DNA from: an uncultured Muribaculaceae bacterium
GTDB lineage: Bacteria; Bacteroidota; Bacteroidia; Bacteroidales; Muribaculaceae
Length of the DNA: 64,000 nucleotides
Assembly (NCBI GenBank): GCA_910587185.1
Contig: CAJULY010000004.1
Location: forward strand, 1-64,000
Direction of reading: 5' to 3'
The position numbers and the translations under genes are program-made. How positions within the stretch are numbered: the first letter of the stretch is position 1; every line of letters begins with the position of its first letter. The notes under the pieces were generated by a model, which did not search any database, was not told the origin of the DNA, and worked only from the letters and a program-made list of their open reading frames with translations. Shown here piece by piece: positions 1 to 8,102 of the stretch.

Positions 1-33
1 TGCCCGGGTGCGGATAAAGTGTCTCGTTGCTGT

Positions 34-597
34 TCAGACGGCTACGACTTTCAGGATTTCCGAGAGGAAATCGTTGCGGTCCTTGTCGGTTTTCTGCGAG
101 GAGTGGTCGAAGTTGAGCCACTGGGTGTTTGTCATGCCTACGTTGGCGAGGACCATAGGGTTGAAGTAGCCCATCATGAAGTTTCCGAACAGCTCGGAGT
201 CGGCTTCGGAAGTGGTTATGAGGATGGTTTTGTCTATTGCCAGACATGGCATGAGGGCGCCTTCGGGCGTAGTGTCGTAGATGATGCCTTTGAGGAAAGT
301 CTTGTCGATGAATCCCTTTAGGATAGCCGGCATCATGCCCCACCAGATCGGGAAGATGAAGATGATTTCGGTGGTTTTCTGAAGGACTTCCGTATATCTT
401 TTTACGAGTGGATCGGTCGAAAGACCTTTGGCGTAGTGTTTCAGATCATCGGCGCTGAGAACGGGATTGAAGTTGTCGGCGTAGAGATCTATCACGTCGT
501 AGAAGCGGCCTTCGTTTTCAAGGCATCCGGTTACGTAGTTGAGAATCATACGGTTGAATGATTCGGTCTGCGGGTGGCAATAAACAATAGTGATCAT
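34..597 (-). CDS. NAD(P)H-dependent flavodoxin-fold oxidoreductase
   Basis: 187 residues, the usual length for the Flavodoxin_2 / NAD(P)H quinone oxidoreductase family (MdaB, KefF, NQO types). The N-terminus starts with a beta strand and phosphate-binding loop (ITIVYCHPQTESFN). The segment IFPIWWGMMPAILKGFIDK at about residues 81-99 is the family's flavin/quinone-site signature, followed by a strand and ITTSEADSE. It is expected to be a soluble cytoplasmic FMN/FAD enzyme reducing quinones or other small electrophiles. There is no signal peptide. It stands alone: the next minus-strand gene upstream ends at 715, leaving a 117-nt gap with a strong hairpin. The substrate cannot be deduced. Confidence 0.85.
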   Translation of the reverse strand: MITIVYCHPQTESFNRMILNYVTGCLENEGRFYDVIDLYADNFNPVLSADDLKHYAKGLSTDPLVKRYTEVLQKTTEIIFIFPIWWGMMPAILKGFIDKTFLKGIIYDTTPEGALMPCLAIDKTILITTSEADSELFGNFMMGYFNPMVLANVGMTNTQWLNFDHSSQKTDKDRNDFLSEILKVVAV

Positions 598-645
598 GGC
601 GATTGTGATGCTGGGAATTGGAAATATTATGGCGATATAACAAGA

Positions 646-672
646 CGCACGCCCGATAAGTTCGGGCGTGCG
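646..672 (-). terminator. Perfect 10-bp hairpin downstream of the GntR gene
   Basis: CGCACGCCCG (646-655) pairs perfectly with CGGGCGTGCG (663-672) around a 7-nt loop. It lies 43 nt past the stop of the minus-strand GntR gene and before the oxidoreductase gene. The minus-strand tail after the stem is only weakly T-rich, so it is probably a terminator but not a canonical one. Confidence 0.55.
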
Positions 673-714
673 GGATTAAAGTATGTTAAAGCTGAAAAGG
701 GAGTGTATTTGTCC

Positions 715-1089
715 TCAGGAATTCTGTTTTTTGTCTTTGCGTGCGTTCCAGCGCTCCACGATCCGGTCGATGCTTATGCCGAGCATCTCCATTTCGCTGA
801 AAATATCCTCGAGAGTGGTTTCGAAGAATTCCTCGCGTCTGATCTCGCCGACACGTCTTTTTGCATCGGGCTCCAGGAAATAGCCCATTCCGCGGCGCGG
901 GGCAATAAGATCATGTTGCTGGAGATAGTCGAAGGCTTTCAGCACGGTGTGGGTGTTTACGGCCATCTGGACGGCGAGTTCGCGGACTGACGGGATTTTC
1001 TCCTCCTCTTTCCACGCTCCCGACATGATGCGGCTGAAGCAGTAGTCAACAATCTGCAGATATATCGGACGGTCTGTCTTGAAATCCAT
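715..1089 (-). CDS. GntR-family transcriptional regulator (YtrA-like)
   Basis: 124 residues, matching the short YtrA subfamily of GntR regulators that have a winged helix and only a short C-terminal tail. The start (FKTDRPIYLQIVDYCFSRI) and the helix-turn-helix around residues 35-70 (VRELAVQMAVNTHTVLKAF, then LIAPRRGMGYFL) are typical. Known YtrA-type proteins control neighbouring ABC transporters. Here it is the last gene of an ATPase-permease-regulator unit (15-nt gap to the permease gene), so it most likely represses its own operon. The effector is unknown. Confidence 0.88.
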   Translation of the reverse strand: MDFKTDRPIYLQIVDYCFSRIMSGAWKEEEKIPSVRELAVQMAVNTHTVLKAFDYLQQHDLIAPRRGMGYFLEPDAKRRVGEIRREEFFETTLEDIFSEMEMLGISIDRIVERWNARKDKKQNS

Positions 1090-1104
1090 TGTGAAAATAA
1101 GTGA

Positions 1105-1875
1105 TTATACTTGCTGACGGCGGAGTTTGCGATAGTGAAGACTTATCATCAGGACTGTGTAAATGAGCGATAATGCTCCGAGCGAGATGATCATGGGAAG
1201 CATTTTGTTGGCTAAGAATTTGCCGATTACAACGCCCTGTTCGTAACTGTTGTTGTTCATGCAATCAACCTTGTCGGCCAATTCCGTCACTGCCAGGATG
1301 ATTCCGAAGACACCTGCGATAACACTCATGGCCACGATGGTCAGAATCGTGAAGCCTATGGCCGAGGAGATGCGGTTTTTCCATTTGGAGAACACCACGA
1401 ACATGCAGGTCACCAAAGGAGGAAGTGCTTGGGCTAAGTTCAGGAAGTAGCTTTCGCCGAACATCTCTTTGCTGACCGTATCCATCATCTCCATTATCTC
1501 TGATGAGGAACCGAAAATCCAGTCAATCATGTAGTAGGGGAGATAGGTCAGAATGGGGTTCACAATCAGGCAGGCGCCGGCGAAGACTGTCAGGCGTTCG
1601 GCCGCCGTGGCGGGGAGCATCGACTCGATGACCGGGCTCGATGGCCTGGTGAAGAAGAGGGGAAAGAAATAGAACATCATGGAGAGAATCAGGCCGAGCA
1701 GCCCGGCGAAAAGTAATCCGATCTCCGATTTGGTGAGCCAGTAGTTGGAGATGCCGAGCACGAGGCTGACGGCGGGATAGATCATCAGCGGCAGCCGAAG
1801 ACACGGGTAGTAGAAACGGGCAACGAGTCCCAGCCGCTCCCATGAAAATGAATTGTTTATTGTTGTCTCATTCAT
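1105..1875 (-). CDS. ABC transporter membrane subunit
   Basis: 256 residues with about six hydrophobic segments (around residues 28-50, 55-78, 97-120, 155-175, 185-205 and 225-245), fitting a permease-like integral membrane protein. No family motif was recognised. Its assignment rests on context: its start overlaps the stop of the ATPase gene by 4 nt and the GntR gene follows by 15 nt, the usual make-up of YtrA-regulated ABC units. It could export a drug or peptide, or act on the envelope. The substrate is not visible. Confidence 0.75.
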   Translation of the reverse strand: MNETTINNSFSWERLGLVARFYYPCLRLPLMIYPAVSLVLGISNYWLTKSEIGLLFAGLLGLILSMMFYFFPLFFTRPSSPVIESMLPATAAERLTVFAGACLIVNPILTYLPYYMIDWIFGSSSEIMEMMDTVSKEMFGESYFLNLAQALPPLVTCMFVVFSKWKNRISSAIGFTILTIVAMSVIAGVFGIILAVTELADKVDCMNNNSYEQGVVIGKFLANKMLPMIISLGALSLIYTVLMISLHYRKLRRQQV

Positions 1876-2723
1876 GATTCGGAGGAATTAAGTATTGACA
1901 ATAGCGCGTGGCGGCTCGATGGGCTTTGCAGCGCGTTGAACAGAAGGGTGTAGTCGATGTCGGAGCTGACGAAATCGGGTCTGTGCGGAACTATGGCCCG
2001 GAACCGTCCGAGCGACTGCTCGATATAGATGGCTCCTGTGGGCGGCACGTCGGCGTTGATGAAGTCGATCTTCTCGGTGACGGAATATATCGGACTGTTG
2101 AGAACGAGATTGCCTGCCGAGAGAACGATCACCGACTCGAAGAGCTGCTGGAAGTCAGCGACGGTGTGGGTGGAGAGGATTACGGTCTGGCTCTCGTCAA
2201 CACATTCGGCCATCATGTTGAGGGTCTGCTGTTTCGACGAGATGTCCAGCCCGTTGGCCGGCTCGTCGAGCAGAAGGATTTCCGTTTTCAGGGCGAATGC
2301 GTAGGCCAGGAAAGCTTTCTTCCGGTTGCCGAGCGAGAAGCTGTCGATCGGCTCGCGGCCCGTCATGCCGAACGTCTCGAGATTGCGGTGGAGCATCTCG
2401 GGGTCAAACGAAGGATAGAACACGGAGTGGTAGCGGACCATCTCGTCGATTGTCTTGAAGGGAAACTGCATCTCGTCGCTGACGAGAAACACGCGGCGCA
2501 TTGTCTGAGGCAGGCGAAGCGCTGTCTCCACGCCGTCGATGGTGCATTCGTCGGGCTTTTGCGGAGTGCGCAGGCCGGCTATGATATGGAGCAGTGTCGT
2601 TTTTCCGGCTCCGTTCTCTCCGAGAAGCAGATGTATGCCGGGCCCTATCTCGGCCGTAACGCCGGTGATGGCGTTGCGGCGCGAGTGGCGGTAGCTGTAT
2701 GTCAGATTGTCGAGGACTATCAT
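1872..2723 (-). CDS. ABC transporter ATP-binding protein
   Basis: 283 residues. Walker A is GENGAGKTT (residues 35-43), Walker B is ILLLDEPANGLD (around residue 155), and the switch histidine is in ILSTHTVADF. The signature loop is altered to DSFSLGNRKK instead of LSGGQ, as often seen in YtrB/CcmA-type ATPases. It powers the membrane protein encoded immediately downstream (4-nt overlap). The TraB/GumN gene ends 48 nt upstream on the same strand, so read-through from its promoter is possible. Confidence 0.92.
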   Translation of the reverse strand: MIVLDNLTYSYRHSRRNAITGVTAEIGPGIHLLLGENGAGKTTLLHIIAGLRTPQKPDECTIDGVETALRLPQTMRRVFLVSDEMQFPFKTIDEMVRYHSVFYPSFDPEMLHRNLETFGMTGREPIDSFSLGNRKKAFLAYAFALKTEILLLDEPANGLDISSKQQTLNMMAECVDESQTVILSTHTVADFQQLFESVIVLSAGNLVLNSPIYSVTEKIDFINADVPPTGAIYIEQSLGRFRAIVPHRPDFVSSDIDYTLLFNALQSPSSRHALLSILNSSES

Positions 2724-2771
2724 GAAAGGGGCTTTTTTATGAGTGTTTGGTTGATGCGTATGATTGACCGC

Positions 2772-3653
2772 TCAGAGAGTGTCGGCAGGCTCCACTTTGT
2801 AACCGGCTTTGCGCAGAAGGTTTATGACGCCTTTTTCGCCGGGGAGATGTCCTGCTCCGACCACCGCGATAATCGAGGCTGTGGGGAGCACGCCGATCAT
2901 GAATTCGACCCACGCGCCGTTGCGGCGGTTGATCAGGCGGTCGGCTTCGGCAGCGTCCATGCCTATTTCCGGATCGTGCATCATGCGGTCGAGCTCGGCG
3001 AGGTTTCCGGCCAGGTAAGCGTTGGTCATAGCCACGGCTGCTTTCATGCTTTTTCCGGGATCATTGACCGTCTCCATCAGGGATTTGGCCTGCTCGCTTA
3101 TGGGGCTTCCGAAAAGTATGTCAAGCTGTGAGTCGATGGTCTCGAGACCTTTGACCTCTTTGCCTTTCTCTTTTGCACGCTGTTGCATCATCATGTCTAT
3201 CTGGGCATTGGGGTTGAATCCCGGGTTGGCTTTCTGTGCCATGATGAGCGTTATGATGTTTGAGACAGCCGCGGGCTTCATCACCTCGAGCTGAGCCGTG
3301 GTGTAGGGGAGTCCGTTTTCTTTGAAGAGATTGTCTATGGCAGCCAGCTCCTCGGCCGAGAGGACTTTGGAGAGGGTGCTGTCGGCGGGTGCCATCATTT
3401 TCTGGGCCATTTTCATCTGGGTGGCGCCGTCGGTCATCTTCTCCATATCGACTTCGCCGTAGAGGACGTCGGCTGCGGCCAGAGCGTCCATGAGACCCGG
3501 AACGGAGTCGATGACCGAGAGAGGAGCCACGTGATGCGTTCCGAACAGATAGGAGGGTTTGGTGAGTCCGTTGCCGCTTATTTTCCAGAGAAGCTGGGCG
3601 TTGGCGCCGATAGTGATGATGAGGGCCGCGAGGGCGAGAGTGATTCTTTTCAT
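2772..3653 (-). CDS. TraB/GumN family secreted protein
   Basis: 293 residues from the ATG at 3653, chosen because it gives a clean signal peptide (MKRITLALAALIITIGANAQ) and because the promoter at 3733-3763 would lie inside a longer reading frame. TraB/PrgY/GumN hallmarks: an N-terminal GTHHVA motif after SYLFG, an EVDMEKM segment, NRRNGAWVEFM, and the C-terminal VVGAGHLPGEKG. The family is thought to be a metal-dependent protease-like fold (TIKI/TraB). In Bacteroidota these proteins are periplasmic or outer-membrane associated with unknown substrates. First gene of a possible four-gene run with the ABC unit. Confidence 0.88.
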   Translation of the reverse strand: MKRITLALAALIITIGANAQLLWKISGNGLTKPSYLFGTHHVAPLSVIDSVPGLMDALAAADVLYGEVDMEKMTDGATQMKMAQKMMAPADSTLSKVLSAEELAAIDNLFKENGLPYTTAQLEVMKPAAVSNIITLIMAQKANPGFNPNAQIDMMMQQRAKEKGKEVKGLETIDSQLDILFGSPISEQAKSLMETVNDPGKSMKAAVAMTNAYLAGNLAELDRMMHDPEIGMDAAEADRLINRRNGAWVEFMIGVLPTASIIAVVGAGHLPGEKGVINLLRKAGYKVEPADTL

Positions 3654-3732
3654 TGCAGTGTTGGTTTGGAATGGGTTTATTTTTTTATGTTGTGAATTCG
3701 TTGTTATGGTGTTGTAGAGTGGTACAACACTG

Positions 3733-3763
3733 CAAAGGTACACACAATTTATGATTCTCCAAA
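3733..3763 (-). promoter_or_regulatory. Promoter of the TraB/GumN gene
   Basis: On the minus strand TTTG (3760-3763), a 19-nt spacer and TACCTTTG (3733-3740) match the Bacteroidota -33/-7 consensus. The predicted leader is about 75 nt. Confidence 0.75.
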
Positions 3764-3833
3764 TTTTTCACTAAAAATTTTTCAAAAAAATATATTTTGC
3801 GCCAATCTTTAGGGTGGTTGCATAAATATTGAG

Positions 3834-3841
3834 TAAATTTG
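3834..3841 (+). promoter_or_regulatory. -7 box upstream of nhaC
   Basis: TAAATTTG matches TAnnTTTG and lies 46 nt before the nhaC ATG. No clear TTTG -33 box sits 19-20 nt upstream, only T-rich sequence. Confidence 0.6.
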
Positions 3842-3887
3842 CGCCCGAAAAAGAAGTACAAACAGTCAGACCTATCTGTTGATTTAC

Positions 3888-5348
3888 ATGATGAAACGTT
3901 CAGTGCAACCTTCCCTCGCGATTTCCGTAATTCCTGTCGCCGCGTTGCTGGCCGCGCTCGTGGCCGTGATAGCAAAGGCGGGTGCCGATTCCGTGCAGGC
4001 TTACAGCTATTATATATTATGCGGAGCCGCCTCGGTGGCTCTTCTTCTGGGAGTTTTGTTCACTACCCGCGTCAGGCGCTGTCTGGTGCCGGGAGTTATG
4101 AAAAGCGCCCGGCAGATATTCCCCGCCATACCTATCCTGATTTTCATCGGGACGCTGTCGGCCACATGGATGCTGAGCGGTGTCGTTCCCGTCCTGATCA
4201 GTTACGGTCTCCGTTTTCTCGATCCCTCGATATTCCTGTTTCTGGCCTGTCTGACCTGCGCGGTCATCTCTGTGGTGACAGGCAGCTCGTGGACCACTAT
4301 CGCAACTATCGGAGTTGCGCTCATGGGGGTCGGCTCGGTGATGGGCTATCATCCCGGATGGATAGCGGGTGCGATCATATCGGGCGCCTATTTCGGCGAC
4401 AAGGTGTCGCCTCTGAGCGACACTACCGTGCTGGCCGCATCGACCTGCGGAGTGCCTCTGTTCACCCATATCCGCTTCCTGATGCTCACCTCTATGCCGG
4501 CCATGATTCTCTCGCTCGCGGTCTATCTTGTGGTCGGTTATTGCAGCGATCTCTCTTCTGCCGGTCATTCGGGCGAGATCACCGCAGCGCTTGAACGTAC
4601 TTTCAATCTGTCGCCGTGGGTGTTGCTCATACCTCTTCTGACACTTCTGATGATAGCCACCCGCCGGGGCACCACTCTGACTCTCGCCGTGGGCTCGCTT
4701 GCGGGACTCGTCGGAATCTGGATTTTCCAGCCGGATATAGCCGCTTCCCTCGGTGCGGGCGACGCGCTCGCTTCGGCAGCCACAGCCGTCAGGGTGCTAT
4801 GTTCCTCCACGGCCCTCTCGACTGGCAGCGAATTGCTCGATCCCCTTGTCAGCACCGGTGGCATCGAGGGAATGTTGCCGACGATCTACCTCGTGGTGTC
4901 GGCCATGCTCTTTGGCGGTGTGATGATCGCAACCGGAATGCTCGGTTCGATAACGCGTGCCATAACTTCGCGCCTGAGCCGTGCCCGTTCGCTGGTCGGA
5001 GTGACCGTGGGCAGCGGGCTTTTCCTGAACTCGTGTACCGGCGACCAGTACCTTTCCATAATAATAGGAGGCAATATATACAAGAACACCTACCGCCGCT
5101 GCGGAATGAAGCCTCAGCTCCTGAGCCGAACTCTCGAGGACTCGATTTCGGTCACTTCGGTGCTCATACCATGGAACTCGTGTGGCGTGACCCAATCGAC
5201 CGTGTTAGGCGTGGCCACGCTGGTCTATTTCCCCTTCTGTCTGTTCAATATTCTGAGTCCGGTGATGACCATGGTCATGGCCTGGACAGGCTGGCGCTTA
5301 CTTGCGGCGCCTCGCGTTCTCCCTGCGGCGCATGACAATGTTCAGTAG
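3888..5348 (+). CDS. nhaC: NhaC-family Na+/H+ antiporter
   Basis: 486 residues starting at the ATG at 3888 (a second ATG follows directly; an in-frame TTG at 3879 is less likely). About 11-12 membrane segments run through the protein. NhaC-family features are visible: SSWTTIATIGVALMGVG near residues 130-150, GAYFGDKVSPLSDTTVLAA near 165-185, and the C-terminal half-repeat NSCTGDQYLSIIIGG with the SVLIPWNSCG motif. It exchanges Na+ for H+ across the inner membrane for pH and sodium homeostasis. Its last 51 nt overlap, on the opposite strand, the end of the small membrane protein gene at 5298-5495. Confidence 0.92.
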   Translation: MMKRSVQPSLAISVIPVAALLAALVAVIAKAGADSVQAYSYYILCGAASVALLLGVLFTTRVRRCLVPGVMKSARQIFPAIPILIFIGTLSATWMLSGVVPVLISYGLRFLDPSIFLFLACLTCAVISVVTGSSWTTIATIGVALMGVGSVMGYHPGWIAGAIISGAYFGDKVSPLSDTTVLAASTCGVPLFTHIRFLMLTSMPAMILSLAVYLVVGYCSDLSSAGHSGEITAALERTFNLSPWVLLIPLLTLLMIATRRGTTLTLAVGSLAGLVGIWIFQPDIAASLGAGDALASAATAVRVLCSSTALSTGSELLDPLVSTGGIEGMLPTIYLVVSAMLFGGVMIATGMLGSITRAITSRLSRARSLVGVTVGSGLFLNSCTGDQYLSIIIGGNIYKNTYRRCGMKPQLLSRTLEDSISVTSVLIPWNSCGVTQSTVLGVATLVYFPFCLFNILSPVMTMVMAWTGWRLLAAPRVLPAAHDNVQ

Positions 5349-5495
5349 CGTTATGCACGCAAGTGTGACCGCGATGATTCCGAAATAATAGAGATATTTG
5401 CCGGCGGCCAGCTCTCCGCGACCAATGTAGGCCATGACGGCGAGATAGGCGACCAGAATGACGGTTATGAATGTCGATCGTCTGTGTCCTTTCAT
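5298..5495 (-). CDS. Small two-TM membrane protein
   Basis: 65 residues: a basic N-terminus (MKGHRRS), a hydrophobic stretch (about residues 8-24), a short polar loop, a second hydrophobic stretch (about 36-54) and a very basic tail (RRRENARRRK). Its start overlaps the stop of the exonuclease gene by 4 nt, as with the other junctions of this operon, which argues that it is translated. The 3' end overlaps nhaC antisense by 51 nt. No family was recognised. Confidence 0.7.
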   Translation of the reverse strand: MKGHRRSTFITVILVAYLAVMAYIGRGELAAGKYLYYFGIIAVTLACITLLNIVMRRRENARRRK

Positions 5496-6133
5496 TCTTC
5501 TTTCAGTTCAGGTTCGGGATAGACTTTATAGGGAGATTCGACGGGGTCGAAATCGCCTGTTGACAGTCTGTTGTAGATTTCCAGGCAGGCCCAGGCGTCG
5601 ATGGCCGCATAGCGTTGCTGTGCCTCCGTCAGTTCGGGCGCTTCCCAGTTGGAGAGCCGCTGTCCCTTGCTGATGCGTTGGTCGAAAAGAATGCCGTAGA
5701 TTTTCTGAAGACTTGAATCGGAGATGCGGTAGTCTCTGACCATCTGCTGGAGCTCGATGAATCCTTCGGGGTTGAATTCGCTGATTTTATGGAGATTGTG
5801 GAAGTCATCCTTCAGCGACAGCCCGATTTTTGTAATCTCCGGATTCTCCATGAATGCCGTTATTTCAGGCATGAGCCCTATGGAGCAGATGCGGAAAAGA
5901 AACGAGCGCGTTTCGGTGGAGATCTGTATGAGTGCCACCCGGTGGTTCTGGCCTTTGCGGAAATTGGGGCGTGTCTCGGTGTCGAAGCCCACGGTTTTCT
6001 GCGTCGAGAGGTATTCCAGCGCTTCCCGGGCCGCTTCGGGAGTATCGGCAACGGTTATCTCGCCATCGAATTCCACCAATGGCATTTCGGCCAGCAGTTC
6101 CTTATTGAGCGCTATGTTGAAATCCTCCTTCAT
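5492..6133 (-). CDS. 3'-5' exonuclease domain protein (RNase D-like, DEDDy)
   Basis: 213 residues forming one DnaQ-like exonuclease domain. Motif ExoI is VGFDTETRP (about residues 44-52, Asp and Glu for metal binding), ExoII is around KIGLSLKDDFHNL (about 106-118), and ExoIII is QRYAAIDAWACLEIY (Tyr-x3-Asp, about 174-188), so the DEDDy set is complete. There is no HRDC domain, unlike full-length RNase D. It likely trims RNA or DNA 3' ends. The gene is coupled by 4-nt overlaps to bioD upstream and the small membrane protein downstream. Confidence 0.9.
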   Translation of the reverse strand: MKEDFNIALNKELLAEMPLVEFDGEITVADTPEAAREALEYLSTQKTVGFDTETRPNFRKGQNHRVALIQISTETRSFLFRICSIGLMPEITAFMENPEITKIGLSLKDDFHNLHKISEFNPEGFIELQQMVRDYRISDSSLQKIYGILFDQRISKGQRLSNWEAPELTEAQQRYAAIDAWACLEIYNRLSTGDFDPVESPYKVYPEPELKEE

Positions 6134-6798
6134 CGGCTGGTGTCGGTTGCGTTTAGCGAGGGAATGTCGGTCATGAAGGCTTCGGGGAAGTGGCGGCCTA
6201 TGTAGCGCTCGATGAATCCGCGGGTGTCGGCGGCTATTGTGGGGTCGGTCGAATCGAAATGGGTGTTGTAGATGACGCTGTGGAGGCGTATGCCGCGCGA
6301 TTTTATCGCTTCAAGCGAGAGGATCGTGTGGTTTATGGAGCCGAGACGGGAGTTCGTGACGAGTGCCACGGGCAGACGGCGCGTGGCTATGTAGTCGATG
6401 GTCAGGAAATCGTCGGTCAGAGGCACCATCAGGCCTCCGGCACCCTCGATGAGCACCGTGTCGAACCGGCTGCTGAGCCTTTCCGTCGCGCGGTCTATCG
6501 CCGTCAGGTCGATTTCCCGTCCGTCCATCGCGGCGGCAAGCTGCGCCGAGGCGGGATAGGTGAAGATCACCGGGGCCGTCGTGTGGTTCAGATCTTCCGG
6601 CAGCGGGTCGATGCCCATGATTCGGCGGTGCAGCTCTATGTCTTCGGAATAATCCCTGCAGCCGGTCTGGACGAATTTCTGCGTGACAACGCGCTTTCCA
6701 TCCTCCATGAGGCGTTTTGCCAGAAAGCCTGTGGCATAACTCTTTCCGGCGTCAGTGTCGATTCCGCTGATAAAAATGACTTTGTCGTTATCCATCAT
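6130..6798 (-). CDS. bioD: Dethiobiotin synthetase
   Basis: 222 residues, normal for BioD. It converts 7,8-diaminopelargonate, CO2 and ATP to dethiobiotin, the penultimate step of biotin synthesis. The P-loop is ISGIDTDAGKS (residues 10-20), a variant of the usual GTDTxxGKT. TQKFVQTG (about 40-47) holds the substrate-binding Lys, and LIEGAGGLMVPL (about 113-124) is the family's glycine-rich motif. It sits between lgt and an exonuclease gene with 4-nt overlaps on both sides. No other bio genes lie in the window. Confidence 0.93.
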   Translation of the reverse strand: MMDNDKVIFISGIDTDAGKSYATGFLAKRLMEDGKRVVTQKFVQTGCRDYSEDIELHRRIMGIDPLPEDLNHTTAPVIFTYPASAQLAAAMDGREIDLTAIDRATERLSSRFDTVLIEGAGGLMVPLTDDFLTIDYIATRRLPVALVTNSRLGSINHTILSLEAIKSRGIRLHSVIYNTHFDSTDPTIAADTRGFIERYIGRHFPEAFMTDIPSLNATDTSR

Positions 6799-7661
6799 CT
6801 TTTTCCTGTTTTTTTGCCGGAATCGTCATCGGCGAAACGGTTTGGAAATGAAAGTTTCTGCTTCGGGCGCGACATGGCGTAGATGATAAGCCCTATGCCG
6901 AGCAACACGAACGGAATACTGAGTAGCTGCCCCATGTTGAGCACCATATCGGCCTCGAAAGCCACCTGATCGTTCTTGATGAATTCTATGAAAAAGCGCG
7001 GCAGGAAAATGCCGACGAGAAACACTCCGAAAATCAGACCGGGGCGGTCCTCCATGTTCTTTTTCCAGTACATCCACATGAGCAGCCCGAAAAGCGCGAG
7101 ATAGCAGAGCGATTCATAGATCTGCGTGGGGTGACAGGCTATCCCCTCGTAGAGCGTGTGCCATTCGCGCGAGCGCACGAACCACATTCCCCACGGAAGA
7201 TCGGTCGGACCTCCGTAGATTTCCGAGTTCATCAGATTGCCGAAGCGAATCATAGCCCCGACGAGCGCTATCGGAATCACGAGTCGGTCGAAAGCCCAGA
7301 GCGGACTGCGTTTGGTCGTGAACAGCGAGTAGAACAAAACGCCGAGGATCACTCCGATCGTGCCTCCGTGCGACGCCAGTCCTCCGTTCCAGACCTTGAT
7401 GATCTCGCCCGGATTGGCGCTGTAATAGTCCCATTCATAGAAAAATACATGACCCAGACGGGCGCCGATGATGGTGCCGGCCATGGTCCACAGCAGCAGG
7501 ATTCCGAGCCAGCGCTCGGATGCGCCCTCATGCTTGTAGATGCGGCTTTCGATCTCGTAGCCTATCAGGAATCCTATGGCGAACATCATCCCATACCAGC
7601 GGATCGACAGCGGATGGGAAATGATTTCAGGATTGGCGTTCCAGATTATATAGCTTAACAT
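6795..7661 (-). CDS. lgt: Prolipoprotein diacylglyceryl transferase
   Basis: 288 residues with about seven membrane segments. Lgt transfers diacylglycerol from phosphatidylglycerol to the lipobox cysteine of prolipoproteins. Visible signatures are the conserved ISHPLSIRWYGMMFAIG start, the essential HGG of SHGGTIGVILG (about residues 94-104), the Lgt signature RFGNLMNSEIYG (about 138-149), and the terminal LPRFFIEF motif. It is the first gene of the lgt-bioD-exonuclease-small membrane protein operon. lspA (50010-50693) and a DUF4105 gene (23227-24429) elsewhere in the window belong or may belong to the same pathway. Confidence 0.95.
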   Translation of the reverse strand: MLSYIIWNANPEIISHPLSIRWYGMMFAIGFLIGYEIESRIYKHEGASERWLGILLLWTMAGTIIGARLGHVFFYEWDYYSANPGEIIKVWNGGLASHGGTIGVILGVLFYSLFTTKRSPLWAFDRLVIPIALVGAMIRFGNLMNSEIYGGPTDLPWGMWFVRSREWHTLYEGIACHPTQIYESLCYLALFGLLMWMYWKKNMEDRPGLIFGVFLVGIFLPRFFIEFIKNDQVAFEADMVLNMGQLLSIPFVLLGIGLIIYAMSRPKQKLSFPNRFADDDSGKKTGKR

Positions 7662-7695
7662 AGGGATTTTTGAAGTTTTTTACCTGTTCGGAATG

Positions 7696-7727
7696 CAAAG
7701 TTACATAATTTTCCAAACATTGACGAA
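7696..7727 (-). promoter_or_regulatory. Promoter of the lgt operon
   Basis: Minus strand: TTCG (7724-7727, one mismatch to TTTG), a 20-nt spacer, TAACTTTG (7696-7703). It lies 35 nt before the lgt start. Confidence 0.65.
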
Positions 7728-7799
7728 CAATTTTGACGTGAAGCGCGTTAGATGAATGTAAGTAATAAAACAAAAATCTGATTTTCAAAACGCAATAGG

Positions 7800-7837
7800 C
7801 GCCGCCCCCAGCTCGAGAGAGCCCGGCGGCGTTTTTT
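7800..7837 (+). terminator. Orphan plus-strand terminator
   Basis: CGCCGCC (7800-7806) pairs with GGCGGCG (7825-7831) and is followed by six T residues. There is no plus-strand gene between nhaC (ends 5348) and this point, so it terminates either an unannotated small RNA or a lost gene. Confidence 0.6.
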
Positions 7838-7884
7838 CGCTCCCTCTCAAATCTTGGCCTATTATAATTAGTCCAATTTGTTTA

Positions 7885-7895
7885 ATTCGTCCAAT
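7885..7895. repeat. Left 11-bp direct repeat (putative target duplication)
   Basis: ATTCGTCCAAT, identical to 8049-8059. Removing the element and one copy would restore an uninterrupted GTCCAATT-rich stretch, which supports insertion. Confidence 0.65.
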
Positions 7896-8048
7896 CAATG
7901 CGGTTGAGTTAAGAAACCTATGTCATGTTTTCCAATCGGAGCTCGTCAGGGCGTGCTGAAAGTAACAGCTTCGCTCCATGGCCGGTTAGAACACAGCGCG
8001 CCTTTCAGGCTTGTCCATGAAGTCTTTCACCTTAACTCAACCGCATTG
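7896..8048. mobile_element. MITE-like element with terminal inverted repeats
   Basis: 153 bp. The ends CAATGCGGTTGAGTTAAG (7896-7913) and its exact reverse complement (8031-8048) form an 18-bp perfect terminal inverted repeat. The element is bracketed by perfect 11-bp direct repeats ATTCGTCCAAT (7885-7895 and 8049-8059), which look like a target-site duplication. The 117-bp interior has no reading frame. A duplication of this size would fit an IS4-type or related DDE transposase acting in trans. No transposase is present in the window. Confidence 0.7.
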
Positions 8049-8059
8049 ATTCGTCCAAT
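8049..8059. repeat. Right 11-bp direct repeat (putative target duplication)
   Basis: ATTCGTCCAAT, identical to 7885-7895 on the other side of the inverted-repeat element. Confidence 0.65.
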
Positions 8060-8102
8060 TTGACTAATTGCAACTATAAGATGTGATTTTGTGGAGTTTT
8101 GC

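Noticed and set aside
1908..3131. 407-residue plus-strand frame
   Set aside because: It is antisense to the ABC ATPase and TraB/GumN genes, both of which have clear motifs.
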